A stretch of DNA of 64,000 bases, from positions 62,001 through 126,000 of the forward strand of contig QJPP01007592.1 in assembly GCA_003996215.1 (NCBI GenBank), in the 5' to 3' direction. Under the pieces are notes generated by a model that saw only the letters and a list, made by a program, of their open reading frames with translations, had not been told where the DNA came from and ran no database searches. Below, one piece after another: positions 57,421 to 64,000 of the stretch. Made by a program: the position numbers and the translations under genes. This DNA comes from Jaltomata sinuosa (lineage: Eukaryota; Streptophyta; Magnoliopsida; Solanales; Solanaceae). The first letter of the stretch is position 1. The number at the start of each line of letters is the position of its first letter.

Positions 57421-59184
57421 GGCGCCACAGGTATGTTCCTGCCTCCCTATAATTCTACTTTTCTTGTTGCATTGAGGACAATGTACATTAAATTTTGGTG
57501 GGGTGGGGGCAGCAGTTGTCCGTATTTTGATGGGTCTTTTGGCGAAGAGGAATAGTTTCACAAAAATGGAGACGAACCGGGATAACGTCCGATCTTATTT
57601 CTGGATTGACCAGGATCTCTAGTTCTCTTCTGGAATCAAAATAAAAAATGTAACTAAATAGGCAGCGAGCCGTTCAGATGAGACCCGAAGACCAGGAAGA
57701 AAAGACCCGCGTCATGTCGCGATGTTAAATCAGGCGCTACATGAGAGGCAACCCATGAGGGTACTCAAAAGGTACCCGAGTCCTTAGGGTTTTCTTGCCT
57801 GTGTTCTTTCCTTAAGGATTTTTATTTCTGTTGAACTGGCACGTTTAGTATAGGCTGTATGTAGTATAAAAAGAAAAGGAACTTTGCGCAGTCTGTGATA
57901 TGATTTTTGGAACTGGATTTTTGAATGGAGAACCCCTCCAAATTTTGTGTGACATGGTAGTATATGTTCTTGATAGACTAACCGTTATGGATCTGTGCAT
58001 GACATTGTAATGTAATCGACTTGATGAATGGCTTAAGCTAGAGCATGAACCTGATAGTTAGCATGTAATTGTTTGACTCTGTGCCATGAGTGTGTGAGCT
58101 TATTTTGACGTGTTCTTGCGTTGTGTGCCAATCTAGAACTTGCCCGGTTAGTCTTGCTTAGGTTCTAGGATGGTTGGTTAGGAAAGGATCATAGGCCATT
58201 TTGAATTAGTCCACTTTATCCAAATGACCGACCAAATAAAGTAAATATCCATTGATCCCTGATTTTGAGCCTAAATTAACCCATTTTGTTGTTTAGCCTA
58301 ATCACCTTCCCTGTCTTCTTGCAAAACCTTTAGTTTGGCCCTGGTCCCTCCTTGGACATCGTGTACCTCAACTCAGGCAAATCGTCTAAGTTGAAGGTGG
58401 CTACTGTAGAGGTGAATGAGGAGTAGGTGTATGAAAAGAGAAGGTTTGTAATGAAAAAGGAAAATAACGGGTGCGGCGGGCATGATAAAGAAAATAAAAA
58501 CAAAGAGAAAAACAAAGAAAAAGAAAAGAAAGAAAGGAAAATAAAATGTGAAAAAGAGTTGAATTTGAACCAAAATCCGCACCTATCACTTGTTGAAAAA
58601 TGAAAAGGGAGAAAAAAAGAGGAAAAGAATAGAGTTGGTCCGATAAGTGGAGAAAAAAATAGCGTAGTGTCAAGGAGGGATTAGTCATTGATTTCCATAT
58701 CTACCATACCCGTCCCCAAGCCTACGTTACAAGCCAAGAGAAGTCCTATAGTGATACTAATTCAATTGTCCGAAAGCTGAGGCAGAGAAAATAAGGGCAA
58801 GCCTATGGTATTATGCACGCATTGCTTGAATTGCTATTGTGAGTGCGAGTGTCTTTGTTCAGTCCCCGAATTTTTGATTATATTATTGTGTGATTGGGAC
58901 TTCTTTGTGGTGAGGGCACTAGAGCAACTTTGACTGCGGACTGTTAGGGTGAATCTCATGTATGTATGCTAGGTTGTCTATTGATAGTATAATGTCATCC
59001 ATGGATCCTCTTGTGTTGTCTTGATAGACAGAACATATGCACTGGTTTTGCGTTGAAAAAGGAGGGGGATACTTGTTATGAACTAAATTGCTAAATCATG
59101 TGACTGCCATAGTTCCTAAGTTTCTTTTGCTAAAGCTTCGTTCTAGGATAGTTTTGTTTTGTCGCTTGAGGACAAGCAACAGTT
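57421..59184 (+). other. Athila-1 3' non-coding region, right part
   Basis: No coding frame. It is collinear with Athila-2 54180-55640 in many short blocks and includes a purine-rich tract at about 58430-58640. One copy of the GATGTTAAATCAGGCGCTAC block is at 57719. Confidence 0.65.
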
Positions 59185-59199
59185 TTAAGTTGAGGGTGT
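59185..59199 (+). other. Polypurine tract region, Athila-1
   Basis: AAGTTGAGGGTGT immediately before the 3' LTR, identical to Athila-2. Confidence 0.7.
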
Positions 59200-60782
59200 T
59201 GATGTGCCGTGAGTTTGCGACACTTTCGATGCTTAAAACTTAGAATTGGAGTATGTTCTTTAGCAATTTTTAGTAGATTTGATGTGTTTTGGAGTCTTGT
59301 GCAGGAAAACAGGATTCGGAGACTAAGTGCAGAAAAGGACAGTAATTCAGGACTCAAACTGACTTCTACGACTCATTACCACGAGTCATCAATCATTTCA
59401 CGATTTTTGAAAGTCAGTGGTGAAAAGAATGCTGCAGATGGAGCTTGAACTGACTTCTACGACTCATTACCATGAGTCATCGACCCTTCCACGAGTCGTG
59501 AAAGTCAGTCGTGGAAAGGTTACTGCAGATGCAACTGAGGCCTGAGTTTAACGAAAGGTTTCCACGAGTTGTAGACGTGTTCATGAGTCGTGGGCCTTAC
59601 TCGTGGAACTTGATCAGAGAAGGAGACAAAGCCTGAGTTCTATGACTCAGCCCCACGAGTCGTGATTCAAGTCATGAGTCATAGACTGCCTTCGTGGAAA
59701 AGAACCTACAGAAGAGCAAAATTGTCTGAGTTTCACGAGCACATGTGATGAACCGTAGAAGCTTCCACGAATCGTGGAATGATCTCGTGGAAGCTGCCGA
59801 TTCTAGTTTTCCTAGTTTTGTTAGGACATGATTTCCATTGTCTATAAATACTTTCCCTAGTTTTTTTTTACGTTTTATGCATGATATTTTGTAGGAAACA
59901 GATTTGTAACCTTGTGATATTGGTTTATTATTGGTTTTGAGAGTTTAATTCATTCATAGTTCGTTGTTCTTACTTCCATCTTCATCCATTCAAGATTCCG
60001 GATTTCTTTAACTCTTATTGTAAGTACTTGATCATGATCACACAAATAATTCTTGATTGTTTACTTATGAGCATGAGTAACTAAGTCCACAACTAGGGTT
60101 GTGAGAACCATGAAGGATTAACAAAGTAGGCAAAGTACTTAGGTAATCTAGGAAGGTGTTTATGCATGTATTGTTTTCCCCTTCGCTTTGATTGCTTTTT
60201 AACGGTGTACAACGTTAGAACTCGCCTTATCCTTACTTGCCGGACCAAGGAGGTAACGGATGGGAAAAGGGTTGTAAACAACGAGATTCGAGGCTATCAA
60301 CCCTCGTCTAATAGCTTGACCTTGTCCGGGAATAGCTAATCTGGGATCAAGGGTAAGGGTTAGTAAAGCGATACCCGCGGCCGGACCAAGGCGTGTGGTG
60401 AAATTCACCTAGTTGTCGGACCAAGGAATTAGGTGAACCTAACTTACCGATTCTACATGCTAAGCACTAAACTAGTTAACCAAGTACAAAAGCCTTACTA
60501 AGTTATGATCTCATGGGGAACACGACCCTAGTCACTTCTCTTATTGATAACAACTATTGAATCTGATCTCTGTTACTTGTTACTAATACACATTATGATC
60601 TTTACTTGTTACTTTAAACCCCCCCTCTTTGCGGGAAATAATTGACTAGAAGCATGAAGTAAACACTAATCGACCATAGTCCTTCCATATTCCCTGTGGG
60701 ATCGACCCCAACCTTTAGTTGGGTTCTATATTTGAACAACGACCGCTTGATCTTCTTTTAGAGGTGTAATTTGGGCGCATCA
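59200..60782 (+). repeat. Athila-1 3' LTR
   Basis: TGATGTGCCGTGAG to GGGCGCATCA, 1583 bp. It carries the same array, TATA box and downstream sequence as the 5' LTR. Confidence 0.93.
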
Positions 60783-61761
60783 GGTACCACGCCTGGTACG
60801 GGATAATACTAACGATGGTCTTGGATACCATGCCTGGTACGGGTTTACTTTATTGTGTTGTTGCATCTTTATTTAATGGTTCCTTGAGTGGACCAGGTTG
60901 TGAATCTTGAATTGTGATTGCGTATTTTGGTCCTTGAGAGGCCGGTTTGTCATATTGCTTTACGAGGTGGTCTTGGTGTAGACCGGGTGGTTTGTCTGAC
61001 ACTTAGGTGTATTCTAGAGGGGATCCAATGTGGGTTCGGGATATGTAGCAGAATATGATTGTTTGTGTTGTGGATTATTGATCATAACTGTGAAGTGATT
61101 TACATGTGGGACAAGTTAGGTAGAGACTTGTAGTCTAGGAATACCTGTTGACTTGCCTATGTATTTTCTGTACTCTTACTTGATTTCTGTACTGTTCCAT
61201 ACACTGTTTTACTTGGAACTGACTGATGATCCTACGAGTACACGGTGGTTGTGTACTGATACTGCACTTGCTTATATTTTTGTGAGTACAGAAAATCTTC
61301 CGATGGTTGACGCACGACCTCACTTGTAGGCCAGACACTTCAAGATATCAAGAGTGAGTTGTTCGATCGAGCTGCCTTGGTTACTTTCTTATTGGTTGTT
61401 GCCCACTTATTTCGGGCTTAGACTATTTCTTTTATTTTGAGGTTGCATCCCCGTACTCTAGTTTGATAGATGTTTTCGGTACGATGACTTTCAGATTCTA
61501 GGGAGGGATTTTCGCAGTTTATTTTATTAATTTATAGAATTAGTTTTATTCAAGATTGAATGCTAATTTACTTTCTGCACTGGTTTTAAGCTGTTAGGCT
61601 AGGCTAAGAGTTGAACTCTAATGGTTCGCTCATCTGGGATTTGGGTGGGTGTCACTCACGATGTCCTGGGTCGTGACACTCTTTCCCTCTCCTTTATTAC
61701 AATAATCACCTTCTGACTTACTATAGAAAAATATTGTGTTCTCAGTGTTGTACAAAATTTC

Positions 61762-61925
61762 ACTATGAAACTTTTCTTACAAGAATGGAACACCAACAAT
61801 TTGTTGATGGTGATTTGTTAATATTGATGTTAGCTCTCAGTAACAATCAAAACCCTAAAATCAAGTAAAAGTTGATAAAATGTAGAGATCTGAATCAGAA
61901 ATATCTAAGGAGATATAATGCTTGA
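61762..61925. repeat. Direct repeat, copy 1
   Basis: About 165 bp beginning near TCACTATGAAACTTTTCTTA match 62548-62710 (for example AAGAATGGAACACCAACAA, TTGATGTTAGCT). There is no recognised function. Confidence 0.75.
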
Positions 61926-62547
61926 TTTTGCAATCGTAAATCAATCTTGGACATATTAATTTCGGTAGACTATTAAAGAAAAAATTATAAAATAAAATTC
62001 AAGCAAATATATCTACTTAATATATTTTGATTGTAAAAAGAGATAGGATTAACCTAATTTCTTAAAGAAACACTTATATAATTTTTTTATAATATAACAT
62101 ATAAACTAAGATCATATTCTGAATCAAATAAAAGATCACGTTTATAACAAGATATCATAAATATAACTAGTTTCCTCAATTTTAACATACTATCAAAGCA
62201 TAAGTTATTAATATTGTTAATGCCTACCTCTTTAGAATTTAGGTAGAAACCTAAATCTCTTCATTGAGACCTTACTCCCCTCCTTTTTAATTTAAGTGTT
62301 TTACTTAAATAACATCAGACCATATAGAAGTTCATGATTATATCTTATTTAAGTTATTTTTTAAAAATTAAATAAATCTAGCCCATTTATGAAATATTTG
62401 GGCCTTATTTGATCGGCTAACTATTTTAACTGTTATTAAAGGTGGGCTCGATTTGACCATTATTGATACTTAATTTTGTTCCTTTACCTTTTGATTAATT
62501 AATCAAGTTTTTTCAATTTTAAATAAAGTAAAACATTTATTTGCAAA
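61926..62547. other. AT-rich DNA between direct repeats
   Basis: No gene or transposon end identified. Confidence 0.4.
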
Positions 62548-62710
62548 AGTCACTGTGAAACTTTTCTTAAAGAATGGAACACCAACAACCTGTTGATTGG
62601 TGATTTTGTTGATATTGATGTTAGCTTTGAGTAACAACGAACGCCTTAAAATCAAGCAACAAAAAGTTAGTAAAATATTAAGATTAGAATCAAAAATAGT
62701 TAACGAGAAA
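62548..62710. repeat. Direct repeat, copy 2
   Basis: Diverged copy of 61762-61925, about 785 bp downstream in the same orientation. Confidence 0.75.
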
Positions 62711-63016
62711 AATAGACAAATTACCACAATAAAAAAATTATATGTATACTACGTAAAAGAACTAATTATAATATGTGATAACATATTGGAGTCAAAATAA
62801 AAGAATATATTTCTTTAGAATCATAGTTTAATATTAATATTACGGACATACCAACAATAGTAATAGTGTTAAGAACATAAAAAAATACAAATTTCACTCT
62901 TATAGGTTTTATAGTATCACGTTACGTCTTCTCAAACTTATATAAAAAATATTCAAAAATTCTATGGTAAGCCCGCTAAGATCAATCAGCAAAATATATT
63001 TTATCAATAAAAAAAT

Positions 63017-64000
63017 TATAACGATCGGGTCCGTCGTTATGGGTAGACCAATCGTGCCATGTTTTAGAGTTAGAAAACTCCGGGTTTTGGGAGTTTGAAA
63101 TTCTGGGCTAGGCTAGCCTCGGCCGGTTTTGGAGCGAGGTAGAGTCTAGAGCCGGGTAAAAATGGGTTTAGGTGTCTTGGATTGAGCTAGTGTTCCAGGT
63201 AGCCAAGACATAAAGAAGTCCGGGGGACTTTTCGAAATCGCATTTGGGTAGGTAGAACTCCCAGAATCGCGTTTGACGTGAAAGGGTTGTTTCAGGATGT
63301 CGGGGGAATCAAGTGTGTTGTGAAATGGCCAAAACTGGCAGATTTACGGACTTTCTGCCCTTGACGAGCGCTGTCACGCGCGATAGCGGCCACCGCTATA
63401 GCGGTAGAAATTACCGCTATAGCGGCGGTCAAGGGGTGGTCAACTCACTTAAGACCGCTATAGCGGCAGATGACCGCTATAGAGGGACTACTATAGCGGA
63501 GCGGGGACCGCTATAGCGGGCCGACGAGTTTTTAATGCAAAAATAGCTCTCTAAACATTAGAATTTCACAAGTTTATTTTGGGAGAAGGACTGGGCGAAT
63601 TCAGGCGATTTTCTTCATTCCTCAACCAAAAATCGTTCCTAAGGTAAGGTTTTCGTTCCCCACACTTTGTAATACATTTCCTATGCGGTAGAATTGCTAG
63701 GAGGGAAATTGGGGAAGGTTGGAATGACCTAGGGATGATGGAATTTGGGGAAGAAGGGGGTTCCAAACATGTATGTTCTTGGGTGTTGATTTAAGTACGT
63801 TAAAATGATTATAGGCTGTTTAATTTCCTGTTTTGTCCGCAATAAATGATAAGACTAGGAGAATTAACAGTGGAAAAACTCAGAAAAAGGGTGGAATGAT
63901 CATGGGTGGCCTGGGGTTTGGAGATTTGGTATAATCCGGGTAATGTACAGGCATGTATGCTAATAGTATGTATTATGTGTTATTTTTAGACAAAAAACGC
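63017..64000 (+). mobile_element. LTR C (same family as A and B), cut by the window end
   Basis: It begins TATAACGATCGGGTCCGTCG and stays collinear with LTRs A and B through the palindrome array and the CCTAAGGTAAGGTTTTC donor region. The preceding five bases are AAAAT. Whether it is solo or the start of a full element cannot be told. Confidence 0.8.
63371..63523. repeat. Palindrome array in LTR C
   Basis: At least four copies of ACCGCTATAGCGG, with variants such as GATAGCGG and CTATAGAGGG. This is the cleanest version of the array of the three LTRs. Confidence 0.9.

Larger units (their letters stand above)
42258..60782 (+). mobile_element. Athila-1: full-length Athila-type Ty3/gypsy element, degenerate
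   Basis: 5' LTR 42258-43839, primer site 43845-43862, gag 43971-46173, pol 46174-49620, a long 3' non-coding part split by Athila-2, and 3' LTR 59200-60782. Perfect 5-bp target duplication GGTAC at 42253-42257 and 60783-60787. Without the nested insertion it is about 11.8 kb. The tRNA-Asp primer site, gag type and long 3' region place it in the Athila lineage. By eye the LTRs differ at about 28 of 390 aligned positions, mostly transitions. Many stops and frameshifts make it inactive. Confidence 0.93.
41003..61678 (+). mobile_element. Solo LTR B, split by Athila-1
   Basis: Left part 41003-42257, right part 60783-61678, together about 2.15 kb. It begins TGTAACGATCGGGTCC and ends GGGTCGTGACA. 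Flanks CCCTT (40998-41002) and CTCTT (61679-61683) form a 5-bp target duplication with one mismatch. The two parts align in order with LTR A: palindrome array, AG|GTAAG donor at about 41585, GGTACC repeat, then the ACACTTAGGTGT word and the GTTGCATCCCC region. No internal retrotransposon region belongs to it. Confidence 0.82.

Noticed and set aside
41003..61678. LTR B sequences as two LTRs of one large element
   Set aside because: The left and right parts are consecutive, non-overlapping pieces of one LTR, and the GGTAC duplication shows they were separated by Athila-1.
38213..63523. CRISPR-like appearance of short palindromic arrays
   Set aside because: The window is eukaryotic, spacers are not of constant length and the arrays lie in LTRs.

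Overview
This is nuclear DNA from a flowering plant, very probably a member of the Solanaceae. The evidence is intron-containing plant genes with plant splice sites, TS- and SolS-type SINEs typical of nightshades, Stowaway, hAT, CACTA and Mutator-like MITEs, and large Athila-type Ty3/gypsy retrotransposons with a tRNA-Asp primer site. The sequence does not fix the species. Only two genes look intact, both on the minus strand.

Layout. (1) 0.9-5.15 kb: a four-coding-exon gene for an RRM protein of the BPA1 family (binding partner of ACD11). Its 2-kb leader intron holds a tandem duplication and several SINEs. (2) 5.2-18 kb: AT-rich intergenic DNA with tandem repeats, a truncated LINE, a decayed PIG-A gene copy that keeps an intron, SINEs with clear target-site duplications, a hAT MITE, a C-rich fold-back element, a CACTA-ended MITE, a 276-bp tandem repeat, and a Stowaway split by a hAT element. 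(3) 18.17-19.72 kb: a two-exon gene for a small atypical HLH protein of the PRE/KIDARI family, with a MITE in its intron. (4) 20-37.6 kb: gene-free DNA with LINE remnants, MITEs, a plastid-derived tRNA-Ile(CAU) fragment, a minisatellite, an 0.8-kb-spaced inverted duplication carrying a Mutator-like fold-back element, and diverged tandem repeats. (5) 37.8-64 kb: a retrotransposon nest.

The nest reads as a history. A solo LTR (copy A, 37867-40057) sits inside a Stowaway. A second solo LTR of that family (copy B) starts at 41003 and ends at 61678 because a full Athila-type element (Athila-1, 42258-60782, target duplication GGTAC) jumped into it. A shorter Athila derivative (Athila-2, 50216-56968, target duplication ACAAT) then jumped into Athila-1. 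Athila-2 has gag and protease but no reverse transcriptase, RNase H or integrase. LTR divergence, counted by eye on aligned stretches, is about 7 percent for Athila-1 and about 2 percent for Athila-2, as the nesting order requires. A third LTR (copy C) starts at 63017 and runs off the window.

The least expected pattern is that all three unrelated LTR families carry arrays of short palindromes. The motifs are CCGCTATAGCGG in LTRs A-C, CCACGAGTCGTGG in Athila-1 and TGACGGTCCGTCA in Athila-2. In both Athila elements the array ends 50-60 bp before a TATAAATA box.
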